From assembly GCF_949628265.1 (NCBI RefSeq), contig NC_088787.1, positions 14,746,501 to 14,810,500 of the forward strand: 64,000 nt of DNA, given 5' to 3'. Under the pieces are notes generated by a model. That model did no database searches. It was not told where the DNA came from and was given only the letters and a program-made list of their open reading frames with translations. The position numbers and the translations under genes are program-made. Shown here piece after piece: positions 47,912 to 60,312 of the stretch; position 1 is the first letter of the stretch, and each line of letters begins with the position of its first letter. The DNA comes from Cloeon dipterum (Eukaryota > Arthropoda > Insecta > Ephemeroptera > Baetidae).

Positions 47912-50900
47912 GTCAGTTTTTGCATTCTTCCTTCCTTCCTCTCGCCTCGACCTTTTTACGTTCCTTCGCAAGCTATACTTTCAAATATTCGGCAAAGTCA
48001 CTCGAAACCTTGCACGAAAGCGATCATTCCATCAATTGCTCAGCAGCTTGTTGCATTCTGCAAAATCACTTTAAATTATTGCCCTTAACTCACTTTCGTT
48101 CACAGACAGAAACACCAAATTAAGTACAATTTTTCTTTCGTCATTTTTCATTATAACCACGTTAAAAGGAGTAAATTCCAAATAAAAATTCAAGGCCTTT
48201 CACTCATTTAAAGTTTGCTGATCTATATTTTAAGTTTTTACTGATTAGTCGTAACATGTATAACGTGAATTCATTCAGATTGTGAAGTAACTTTTGTTTT
48301 TTTATAAATAAATCAAGTGATCTTCAGCAGTAAATTTATTTATTTCTAAAAATCAGTGGCTTTAATCGAATTGGCTTTAACTAACAAATTAACTTTTAAA
48401 GCTGTCATTTAAAAGATTCTTTTTGAACATTTAAATTGCTTATTTGGAGTTATTATACTATTGGTTGAATGCCAACAAGCGGTTGAAAACTTCAAAGTAC
48501 CTTTAAGTTTCAATCTTTCAAGCGAGATGTATCCAATTGCGATTGATTGTATTTCTAGGGAACTATTTTAATTTCCTCTCACCTAAACACTATATTACCG
48601 TAAATGTTTAATTGCTCTTAATTGCTCGATATAGTCTTAGTTGCACATTTACCCTTCAGACCCCACAAATGCAGCGTGACTTTTATTTATTTGCAATGCA
48701 GGCTTTACTGGATAGTTGTTTAAGTGTTGTGAATCAGAGCGCGTAGCGAAATCCCCTTTGGTTAAAAATCACTGGTAGTAGAAGTCAATATAATGGCAGT
48801 AATTATACACGCACACGCGAGTCAGCGTGTTTGAATGTCTCTACGTAACTGACAATTCAAAGGAAATAAATTGGAACGGATTGAGCAAAATTCTTGTAAG
48901 ACCAGGATAATAACGATACACTTTATGGAGAGCGAGAGCGACCTTGACTCACCGTCACTCATGAATAAAACAGCGCGCGCCGACTTTTTTCTAGCCGTCC
49001 TAGAGCCAGACGGCTGGCCGATGCCCGACCTTTTTTCCTTAGTTATTTGCTGGTTAAACCTTGATCTTGATTTTTGCGTCGGATCAAAATACAAAAAAAC
49101 TGCTACCTTCAAAATCGTTTGTTTCCGTCAACTAAATAACTTTTACTCCTTGCTCTTCGCCTATGTTGTAGCACATAAAAAGCAGCAGTTAATAAAACCT
49201 GATTAACTTTCAAATTGAATACATGTCACTAACGTCGATAGTTTTAATAGTTCAAAGTAGGAAAACAGCTATTTTGATTAATAGTTAGTTACTAAAGCTA
49301 CGCTCTTTTTTAATACAAGAAGGATTCTAAATTGCTAAATCGATAAAATTCAACGACAAGCAAGAGATATGTGAATTTTATGTCAGCTCTGACGGTTGAT
49401 TTCATTTTTGTAAATACGCTAGAAAAAATACAACACAATATACAAAATCTGCCTACTATCTTTTCTTATTGATCGCGGGAGTTGATGGGTTTGCATAATT
49501 TTCAGCTCGCCTTCTGCGAGTTCCGAGCCATGTTGTTTGTAAAAGAGATATGAGAGTTTGTTTTTGCCCTTTGCGAGGGTTTAACCTTAACCACAAGCCA
49601 ACGCAAAAATGTTTGCACAGGAAGGCGCTTTTAAGTTAATACTGACCACCGACCACAATGCACCGAGTATTAAGTTAGCAGAAGAGGGAAATAACAGAGG
49701 CCCTACTTCCTCTTTAACGAATAAAGGATGTCAGCATTTTGTAATTACTTTATATGAAGTCTCAATATACATTCAAGTAATCAATAAAGCAAGAGTGCGT
49801 AATTGTTAGCAAGTACCGCACTGTGCCATAAAAACCTGAAAGCAGCCGATCTCTGCTCTACCTAAAAATATCACACCGAACACAGCAAATCAGATTTCTC
49901 TTTCGTCTGGGAAATCCAAGTCGAACAGGTGTTGTGTATTGTGCATTTGTGTGAATGTAAGAGTCTAATAACGGTAAATATAACCATGCAAACTTTTAGA
50001 ACACGATACATGCACTTCAAGACAAACTGCAATATATCATTGTATGTACTCTTAGCATTTTTATGAATTTTATCGTTTTCTTTCAAATTACGACTTTAAT
50101 ATCAATGACAGCCTCGTTCACATAATTTTGTATATTAATTTACCAAAAGTGAAAACCCTCAATCAATTTTACTTTTTAACAGCACCGACGTTACTTTTTT
50201 GCAATAAGCCCCTGAGCGATTCGCCTCTCAAACCCATTTTGACGTCATTTGCAGATGCAGACCGCTTTGCATTGTTTTGATCTCTCTCCTGATAAATTTT
50301 CCCCGTAGTTTCCTGCGAGAATTTCCCCAGTGACGTCTGTTGAAAACCTCAAAAGTATTCATCCAGTTACCGCTTGTCTTGAAAACCGGTGTTTGAATAA
50401 TCTCACTCGGCCGCAATGCAAATTATCTTTTTTTACGATTACTAATAAGTTATTGAATATCGGTTTCTTGAAACAAATTTCACGAGGCATAATCATGCAA
50501 AAACAAACCAATACGATTGGTCTGCTACTGCGCAATTTTTCACGTTCGCTGGGACAACAAAGCGCGGAAACGAAGGCGCAAAAATAAATGTATCAAATTG
50601 TAACCTTGGCCCGTACGTTCAACTGAAATTGCGGTGCTCAATTAAACAATTAACTCTATAGCACCTACCAAAACAGCAATTTAAATTCTAAAGAGCTAAA
50701 TAGTTCCTGAATATCAATAATACCAATGCGAGCAAGTAAGTGGTATCGAGTTTTTCCTTTATGAAGGATCAGAACTTAAGTGTGTCCTATTGGCAAGCAA
50801 ACCATCAAATATTGTATAGTAAGAAATTTAATACAAGAGTGGCAGGAAGCGACAAACAAACCGACAAATAGTGTAACGTACCGGTTGTCCTGGCAGAAAA

Positions 50901-50926
50901 AATTGGTCCCCACTCTTTTCTTACAG
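47912..50926 (+). other. Probable 5' leader intron of black
   Basis: About 3 kb of AT-rich DNA without a supportable gene, bounded by the donor and acceptor given for the black leader. A 7-bp hairpin (AGCCGTC/GACGGCT) occurs near 48993-49015. Confidence 0.4.
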
Positions 50927-50947
50927 TTTAGTATAAAACCCGGGAAG

Positions 50948-53231
50948 ATGCAGCTTTGCAATCAAAAAGTGGCGAAACTCAATCAGAGCCTCTTCCAACA
51001 GATGCCTGCCTCCGATATTCCCACGCTGACCGTCTCCGACGACGAGATGGAGGCGATGGAGGTGCACCGGCACTGCGCTACCCTCTCACCCGCCAGCTCT
51101 AGGTCCAGCACCCCTGCGACCCAGAAGGGCGATGCATCTGACAAGTGGTTCGTCAGTCTCGCTGAGAGAGGACAGCACGAGGATTTCCTCACCAGGGCGG
51201 CCTCCCTCATGTTGCAGGAGGCAGTCTTTAAGGTTGCAGACAGGAATTCTTCCCGGTGAGTGTTTTATTTTAAAGCTAGATTACATCAAAATTGCAAAAA
51301 ATTTGATTATTTCAAGTTGGATTAAAAAAATTAAACCAGCTATTTTTTTAATTTTTAGTAAAACTATGCGAAATAAGACCTCAAACTGAATGATTTTTTT
51401 TGTTTGTTTCCAGAGTGTTGGAATGGCAAGAGCCTGAACAGCTGAGGCGACTGATTGAATTTGACGTGAACGAGGCGCCAGTCTCGCAGGACCGTCTTCT
51501 CGAGCTTATGGACGACGTCATCAGGTACAGCGTGAAAACCGGCCACCCCAGATTCGTGAACCAACTTTTCTCCAGGTAAGAAAGGAAAAACGTAGCCAAC
51601 AATTTAAATTTTAAACATTAATTCAATTTTAGTGTTGATCCGTACGGTCTAGCAGGGCAATGGCTTTGTGCTGCCCTGAACCCTTCGGTTTACACTTACG
51701 AGGTGGCCCCTGTTTTCACCCTGATGGAGGAGACTATCCTTTCCGAGATGAGGAAAATCGTCGGTTTTACCCAAGGCGACGGACTTTTCGCCCCAGGAGG
51801 CTCCATGGCCAACGGATACGGAGTCAGTTGCGCCAGATACGCAAAATTCCCCAAAGTCAAGGTAATTTTCTTAATTTATGATAATATTATGACACATTTT
51901 CTTTATGCACTTTGGACAAATTTTAATATATTTTTCTGAAATTAGACAGAGGGCCTTCGTAACCTGCCCCGTCTTGTGGTGATGGCCTCCGAGGACGCAC
52001 ATTACTCTGTGCAGAAAATGGCTGCTCTCTTTGGCCTCGGTGCCGACAACGTGTACTCAGTGGCCGTGGACGAGCGTGGACGCATGAACCCCTCCGACCT
52101 GGAGGCTCAGGTGGAGCGCGCCAAGAGCGAAGGGGCCGCCCCGTTCATGGTGCTGGCCACCGCGGGAACAACCGTCATGGGCGCCTTCGACCCCATCCAG
52201 AGCATTGCCGATCTTTGCGAGAAACATGACATGTGGCTGCACGTGGACGCTGCCTGGGGTGGCGGCGCTCTCATGTCCAACATGCACAAACACAAACTTG
52301 ATGGAATCCACAGGTGAGAAAGGATGAAGGAATGAAAAATTAAAAACCCTGTCCCGTTAACGTAATCTGAATGAAATATGAATTCCTCAGAATGTGAGAA
52401 AATAGCTTAAGTCTTTAAATCAACTTTTAGAGCTGACAGTGTGACCTGGAACCCTCATAAGCTGCTGGCCGCTCCTCAGCAGTGCTCAGTTTTCCTCACC
52501 AAACACTGTGGGGTGCTGTCAGAATGCCACTCAGCGGCAGCCACGTACCTCTTCCAACAGGACAAGTTCTACGACACGTCTTTGGACACAGGCGACAAAC
52601 ATGTCCAGTGCGGACGCCGCGCCGACGTTCTCAAGTTCTGGCTGATGTGGAAAGCCAAGGTACTACATAATATCCCTTGCTATTTAAGGATTTTTTTACC
52701 ATTTCTACGTTTTCATAGGGAACTAGCGGACTGGAAGCGCACATTGACACAGTTTTCGACGCAGCTGACTACGCAACCAAAACTTTAAAATCCAGGGCTG
52801 ATTTCAAGCTGGTTCTTGATGAGCCTGAGTGCACCAACGTCTGTTTCTGGTACATCCCACCCTCCCTCCAAGGGGTTGACCCCAAGAGTCATGGATACAA
52901 TGAAAAGCTTCACAAGGTATATTCAGTTAACAGCTCAGAAACATTATATTTTAACTAAAATTGTCAAACTTCGGCATTAAATTTTTGTCTATTTATCGTC
53001 ATTTCACTTTTCACGTTTTTAAAGCACTGTTGATTAAATTGCGGCACTTTTTTGTAGGTCGCACCCAAAATCAAGGAGAGAATGATGCGCGAGGGAAGCA
53101 TGATGGTGACGTACCAGCCTCTGAGACACCTTCCAAATTTCTTCAGACTGGTGGTTCAGAGCTCAGGAGTAACCCATGAAGACATCGATTTCTTCATCCA
53201 CGAGATCGCCAGACTAGGGGCCGACCTCTGA
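50948..53231 (+). CDS. b: Aspartate 1-decarboxylase, Black type (PLP-dependent)
   Basis: Pyridoxal-phosphate enzyme of the GAD/CSAD family, likely making beta-alanine from aspartate for cuticle tanning. Seven coding exons: 50948-51255, 51414-51575, 51633-51861, 51946-52313, 52431-52659, 52719-52916 and 53058-53231 (555 aa). The core has [40 protein letters not shown] and NPHK with the PLP lysine Lys366. The following PQQCS has Gln372 where vertebrate GAD and CSAD have Leu. A Gln at this place is reported to mark insect aspartate decarboxylases, hence Black rather than GAD. The N-terminal 100 residues are Ser/Thr-rich and less conserved. Poly(A) signal at 53338-53343. It is convergent with RMND1. 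Confidence 0.88.
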
Positions 53232-53654
53232 ACAAAACGCGGATTTTAATTTATTTTATTCTTTAGCCTTCCCCTTATATTACTATGGCCTTTTCGCACA
53301 TATAAGTTGTTAACAGTTGATGTAGACTGCTGAGCATAATAAATAAATTATAATTGTAGCATAAATTTCTGATATTATTTCACTTTTACCAAGTAATTTA
53401 ATTTGGAAGCATAATTATGGTTTTCATACTGCGACCAGAGACCAAAAACACCAAACGCACTCTGCGTAGCTAAAATTTAATTGGTCCAAACCAAATATCG
53501 TTATGGTAATAATCAGAAATACTTGTAGTGGCTTTCATTATCAGGTGGTTTGAAATTCAGAGCTACAAAATAGTTAGCTCAAGACCTTTTAAAAAATTAA
53601 TACTGGTGCAGAAAATTAGAGGGAAAACTTGGAAGGACCCTACCTTAACTGGAT

Positions 53655-55334
53655 TCAGTCTTCCTCTTTGGAGGGCGTTTCCAACTCGTTTCCAAAAATT
53701 CGGTCGTAATAGTGAAGAAACTCGAAGGCGACCTCCACCATGATGAGCACAATGATCATCCATTCCAGACGAACGTGATGCCTGTCACTCAATTTAGCAG
53801 AGAGCAGTTCGACCAACTCGAGGCAATGGCTCAGTCTTTCGTTCATCACTCTAGTGCGTCTGTTGATGCTCAAGTGGCTGATCATGCGTAGATACAATGG
53901 TTCCAGGTGCTCTCTGTCCCAATAGAAATCTGGAGTGTCTAACAAGTCAGACCGGAGGTTTATAAGATGCCGCAGAGCAAAAAGTTCGCCAGTTTTCCGC
54001 AGCACTTCAGACTGGCTCAATTTGATGGCCCGACCTGCTTTCAAGTCCTGAAATATAGGAGGTTTAGAACCTTGCAGTAATCATAACACAACTTTAGGCT
54101 ATAAGTTTAATTGGTTAATAAATAAAAGATTAAATTCAGGGGATATATTGTATACTGTATTAAAAACAAAATATTCATACCTCTGTTACATATTCTATGG
54201 AGTCGATGTACTTTTCTAATGCAGATTCCCATGAGCCCAGTTTAACAGAAAGAGCCACCGCATTGGAGACAGTGAACTTTTCAAGTACCAGATTTTCGCC
54301 TCCATTCCAGAGGACCAAATTTCCATCTATAAGACTACTCTTTCTGTGTTCACTGTAGCTGTAAGTCATGGATTCTGTTTCTTGGACCGCAACATCTTCT
54401 GTCAAACTCCTCAACTCGAAGGGCTTCATGAAAGTGAGTAAAGCCTGACTTTCAATTTCATTCATATTCCAAACAACCAGAGACCCTTCTCGGAAAAAGA
54501 AAATATCTCTAGGTTCTGAGCCAACCTCATACTTGGCAGTTGCATGAAGAACCTCTGTAAAAGTTTCAAAATAACCTATTAAAGTTATGAACGATTTGGC
54601 AAATAATGTTGAGCAAACCTGGCTCTGAAGCACCGTCTTCATCAACAAATGTAGGTTTGTACAAGTCTTGTTTCAAGAGAGCTGATTTGAGCGCTTGCAA
54701 GTCGTACTCCTCTGCAGTTGGAATTGCACTCATGTAGTAATGCTGCAATAATACAAAATGTTGATATCAAAATTGATTCTAATAATTTAAAGTCAATTTA
54801 TAAGATCTCTTTCAGGGACAATGTATAAAATAAAATGTTGTCACAAGAAATCAAGGTTGCAAGTTTTTAAGGGATAACAGGAAGAAACGTTAGGTTGCTA
54901 TTTTATTCAGCAAATAATAATGCTGAGCTCATGATTTTCTTTTGGAATATCCGGAATATCATTATCATAAGGCAAGCGGCGGTAGTAATTAAAAATAGTC
55001 CCGCAAAGCAAGATGCTCCCAAGAGATTAGTTAGTTACAGCGCATACATATTCAAAAAGTGCTTTGGCATTTAATTTCTTCTTTGACAATAACGACAACC
55101 TTTGCTTGCTTCTGCCTTCATTGACATATTATGTATATAATAAGAATGGAAAATTACCCCTGGCATCAACCTTTTTCCTTCGTCCTCAAGTGGCTTCCTC
55201 TTACGCTTTTTTATCTGCAGGGCAGATAGTGAAGGGGGTCCTCCGCTAGCAAATCGATGCACATTTACGATAATAGGAGTTTGGCGATGAACAGCTCGTG
55301 CCAGTGGGGCAACCACCCGAATAAATGACATCAT
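53655..55334 (-). CDS. RMND1: RMND1 homologue, mitochondrial (RMD1/DUF155 family)
   Basis: Mitochondrial inner-membrane protein needed for mitochondrial translation in vertebrates. Four coding exons on the minus strand: 55334-55158, 54742-54619, 54554-54181 and 54047-53655 (355 aa). The N-terminus is Arg-rich without acids (MMSFIRVVAPLARAVHRQ), a likely import signal. Family blocks are IPTAEEYDLQALKSAL, IFFFREGSLVVWN, KFTVSNAVALSVKLG, KTGELFALRHLINL, TPDFYWDREHLEPLY, and VMNERLSHCLEL. A C-terminal membrane segment follows (LEWMIIVLIMVEVAFEFL). The start is the first of two adjacent ATGs just after an acceptor, so an untranslated exon lies upstream. Its length is near that expected. It is convergent with black and divergent from the zinc-finger gene. 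Confidence 0.92.
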
Positions 55335-56309
55335 CCTGTAATCAAATATAAACGATTTAAAAAAATAATAAGTATACATTTATCGTTAGAAACTAACGAA
55401 GTTAAGAAAATACATAATAATATGGTATAAATACATGTTGTTTCATACATTACACAATGTAAGCAATGCGTTAGACATTATTTATTTATGAATTAATCAG
55501 AATCAAACGAATCAACCCTGCCAACAACTATTATGATACATAGTAAGTGAATCGTCAATGCCGAATCATAGCTTAAAAATAATATTAATACATACGTTAT
55601 ATTAAATCAGGCCGAATTCTAAATATAAGGATCTGAATCTATCTTTCAATTTTTTTCAAACACTGCTGCAGGACAAGAGCAATCAACAGAAAGCACGAGC
55701 ATGAGCGCATGGATATGGATCAAAGGTGTTTATTTTGGTTAGTTTCTCTTAATGGCACAGGATGGCGCTGGGAACCTGCAGGTTATCGCCTTACTGGATG
55801 GATTCTTCATTAGCTGGTAGAAATAAAGATCAATCTCTAAGTCAGTTTATGATGTTTACTGCCATCTACACCAACAATGGCTAACTACATACATATTCCC
55901 TTACAGCTTCTTTCGCTCCCTCCGATCTTCCCTCCTTTTTATGTTTCCCTACAATCATTCACATTCACATTGCGCAGTCCCTGCACCTGCTGTGCTGTAC
56001 CCACTGTCGTTGTTGTCAATTGACTTGCGTGCATTTGTTGGCTTTTCGAAGGTTTGTGAAATTCATTTCGTAAAAGAATTTTTTAAATTTATATTAATTT
56101 TTATCGTTCTGCCTGATGATACAGTACATAATGCTCACAAACAAATATACATACATACACATATTCCTTAACAGGTTGTGAAGAGTCATGTTATTACATC
56201 GTTAGTGTTTGTCAACCATACATACACACGCTTTCGTATTGAGCCTGCATCAGCGAATATATACAAGACTCTCTGCAATAGCCTTTGATGGTATTGTTTA
56301 CATCGCATC
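55335..56309. promoter_or_regulatory. Divergent intergenic region RMND1 / zinc-finger gene
   Basis: About 1 kb of mainly AT-rich DNA between two head-to-head genes. It must hold the RMND1 leader exon and both promoters. I see no decisive TATA or initiator motif. Confidence 0.4.
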
Positions 56310-59300
56310 ATGAAGAACCGAAAGTCGGCCGCTTGGTCTAAGAGAGTCAAAGGAAGACCACCTTTAATTAAGAGCATCCCAGTCGAGGCCAGTGTGCCAC
56401 AACCTGATGAAAATGAGTGTGTCGGTTGTGGAACTAAGGAAGAGATCCTCATTGCCTTACCAAGGGACACGAATCCCAAAGATTTGTTCCCCAAATATGT
56501 GGTGAGTTTGCAACGAGTTACATAAAACTCAAAGAAACCGTGTTTAAATATACTTGCATATTCCACAGAACGACACAAGTCGTGGCTGCATTAGCTGCGT
56601 GTACCACGCCATACAAGTGCACCAAGTGCGAGAAGCAATGTCCTACAAACTGGACGATTATGAACATCCGAAGCATTGTTGCTTGGTCTGCAATGCCACC
56701 TCAGGACTGATGCCCATGAGTTCCGTGGAAGGGGCCAGAGAAGCTATCAGCCACTCAACCATCAATGCCCCAAACATCAAAAAGTACCTGAAAGTTCAAT
56801 GCCGCCTCTGCATTTCGTGTGCCTATCCTTTGCAGTGGCTTTACAATACGTACGTATAGTTATAGTATGAAGAGTTACAATATCTTCTAACTCAATCACA
56901 TCCACGGAATGTTTCACAATCAACGTATATTTTTTGACCTTAAAATGATTGCATACCTCACAAACGAAAAAATTCACTAGAAATTAAAACTTTGTTTTTA
57001 GGAAGTCTTAAATTTTGCACTAAATATTAACTGTTGATAACCTGCAGATTATTTTTAGTTGCTACTCTCAAAATATTTTATTCGTACTCTAAATTTGCAA
57101 TATTCGAGGCTTTCGGAAGCATAAACAAAAGCAATAATTTGTTGACGGGAGCTCAATTGCTATTAAAACACAATATTTCTTGTGTTTATGTGCTTTATTT
57201 GAGTGTTCCAGACTGAGTTGAACTGAATAGTTTCATATTTTTCCCAATTTTAAAAATTTGTATCAAACTTACTACTAAACATATTTTGTACCTGTTGATG
57301 GTGCACACAGTCAAATTCAATATACCGCAGCAATATGTTTTTGAGTTGCGATTAAATTGTATTTTTATCATAATTATTAAAATTATGGTCATTTTGAATG
57401 CAGTTTCCTGGCAAAGAGGAGCACATCAAGTAATCTCTCACACATCACAAGAAAAAAGGGGTATTTAAAAAAAATATTATTGCACCTTTCGCTTCTTGTA
57501 TGCTCTTGCACGGCTAAATATTTTCATTGTGCACTAAATTAGTTCCTCGTTTAATGTCAGTTGAATAGTTAAGCACACAAAAAGAGCTCAATACACAAAC
57601 GCACCCCAATGCAAAGTTTTAATGTTAATTCTCAAATCCAGATAGTTTTCTATCACTAATGCTCTCTAAGTTCCCCATGAAAGAAACAATAGGCTTCATC
57701 CTCGTTGCTCAAAAACTCCTTCCTTCATTCCTTCAACAAGAAGTTTCATAGTAGGCTGCTGTTGGAGCAGTAGTTGTGTTTTTCAATGAATTAGGGCGCT
57801 ACTATGATGCCGAAACTGTCGGAGGATTTAAGAAGGAAGTTTTATGAGCAGCAAGGATGAAGTCCGTTTCTCTCAGTTCCGGGAACAACCAACCCCAAAC
57901 GCAAACGTTTTTACTTATGTGTTTGAAAGTAATTCAAGCTTGGATGAAAAAATACGGCCTATTATGAAAAATGAATTTATTTCAAGAAAAACTAATTACG
58001 CGTGAAAATGTTTCTTCTGCGTCTTAGAGTTTTTAAGTTCTTGAGAGAAAATTGCCACTAACTTGAGGTTTGTTCAATTCTTGAGAGGTAAATTAACAAC
58101 AAGAATTCATCCCTCATTGACTTCAGATTTTTTGTAAATTTTTTATCTTTTTCAATTATGTATTTTATCTCATGAAATAGGGTGGACTGAATTCCCCGAA
58201 ACTGGTCGAGTTTGATAAAATAACTCGGAAATTAACTAGTATGAAGTCTTTATATTTTTTAACCTTTGCTCAACACTTCCCGTGGGCTATGAGCTCACCA
58301 GGTCCCAATAACACCGCCAAGTGAATACCATGGGGCCCGAGTGGCCGCAGAGGAGCTTGGGCCCAATGTTGCCTTCTTTTTTCCTTCTTGCACCGAGGTG
58401 TTTTATTGATACGCCAGACAATTGTCCCTAAAGCCGCTGAAAAGGTGCGAAAACCAGCAAGTGGCGAGTCGGCCCAGGTGCGCCTCCCAGCCCATTGAGC
58501 TATTTGAGCATTTCGACTTTACAAATCACATAATCAACCACCTTTTGCCACCTACTTCTTCCAGGCTGCTTGTCTTGCGCATTAAATATAAAACGCATAT
58601 TTTACCTAATGCAATGATAAATTAACCAGGTTCAAATTTTTGCAGTGTACCGATGTCTAAAGCAGAGCCAAGACTGACACCAGCAATCCAGAGCAGCGGA
58701 AGAACAGCTAAAAGGTCAGCGTCGGCTTTAATAGTTGTGAAAAAAGAGGTGCTTAGCAGTGATCTATCTGATGAAGAAAATACAAAATCATCCAGGAGAA
58801 AAAGCATCTCTAATGTTCCAGCTAAAACTAGCAAGTCAAACGCTCACGACGTAACGATACAAAACGGACTTGCGCAAACTCGAGCCAGGAGAAATGTCAA
58901 ATTGGAGATCAAGGTGGTAGAAGTTGAAGATTCTCCTGCAACAAAACAAAGGACCAAAAAAGCTACTCAGATATCAACAGCAACCAGAACAAGGCGGGTA
59001 AATCCAATCAAAAAAATGGCGTTTGAATCCGAGGAGGAAGTTGGTTCTCCGCCTCCTCTAAAGAAATCCAAGGCTGAAGGAAGACAAAGCCGTCTGCGAA
59101 CAAGAGCACTTCCTCGCGTAACCAAAACAACAGCTAAACAATCCACAAAGGGTTCCATTGCGCCTAAGAGTATAAAGGGCAATGCCAAAAGAGTGAGACC
59201 AAGGTTTCTGCGCCCATCTCTGAGCCCCCCTCCCAAGCTGATGAACCGCAGGAACACCGAGCCGCAGGAGAGGGTTTGCGAAACATGTCAGCAGATTTTC

Positions 59301-60062
59301 TACTCTGGGTTAGAGCTTGCTTTGCATGAACTTCGGCACACAGGCAAAGTGCTTAGGGTCAGCCTGGACCGGTATGAAATTCCAGAGCCCTTGCAGAAAA
59401 TGGACAGCAGCTACCTCTTTGAATCGCCAGTTAATTTAGCCGGGCCATCCCAGTCTCTGAAAATGAATGAAAATGAGAAACTGCAGTTCGAGTTCAGTGA
59501 GCCTGAACAATTGACCGAAACTCAAAACAAACCAGAAGAGGCTGATGTTCAAGAAGAGGAGAAAGAGGTCCCTGCAGAAGAGCAAGTGCCATTTGAGGTT
59601 GACTCGAGAGACAACAGCATGGATAATACTGATTCGCATGATGTTGTTGGAAATCTGATCGATAGCCTGAAGGATCCAACTGATGATGATACCCTGGCCA
59701 AAGAAGTGCCAGAACCCCCAAGAGCAACACTCATTACAAATATGCTATCATTTGACTTCTTTGCGCCGAGTAGTCCTAAGGAGTCTCGAAAGTCGGTGGA
59801 CAACTCGCCGTGTGAAGAACTGAAGACTCCTCCTCCAGTGATAGGCAGCCTTTCCTTTGACTTTTATGGACCTGACGATGACTCGCCATCTAAGAACCAT
59901 AGCATGTTCGGCGCTGCCCATGTAGATCCAGCTCGGGCTCTAAAGTTAAACTCAGCCAACCCCTCAATGCCCATTCCCTCTGATTCGGATAGTTCATTCA
60001 TAACCCCGCCCAAAGTGCGGCCGATTGAGGTTGAGCAAACACTTGACGATCCTTTAATCTAG
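56310..60062 (+). CDS. Zinc-finger protein of unknown family
   Basis: Three coding exons: 56310-56501, 56569-56849 and 58646-60062 (629 aa). The last junction (AC|T) preserves frame across a 1.8-kb intron, so I treat the two open regions as one gene. The N-terminus has a GRPP AT-hook-like element (residues 15-20). A Cys-rich module follows with CVGC, CISC, CCLVC and CRLCISC pairs spread over about residues 38-147. The middle is Lys/Ser-rich with nuclear-localisation-like runs. A single canonical C2H2 finger starts at Cys369 (C-x2-C-x12-H-x3-H). The tail is acidic and holds two similar motifs, MLSFDFFAPSSP and SLSFDFYGPDDD. It is probably a nuclear chromatin or transcription factor, which is inference. 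I do not recognise the family. It is convergent with the protease gene. Confidence 0.75.
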
Positions 60063-60312
60063 ATTTTTCCTCTTCACTATGATTGGGGGTGCAAGATACA
60101 TTTCTACGCACCTCTCCCTTATCGATTAACTAAGGTAGTTTTACCAATTATTTGATTCGACACATAAAATGTATATATGCTCATTTGGCAAGTGTGCAAG
60201 ATTATGTTATGGGATAAATACTTAACAGCTTATTAGATTCAAAATATAAAATTCATAAATTTTATGAAACCCGTCTTAAATTCATAAATATGTCCTGTGA
60301 ACTCGAACGTGT

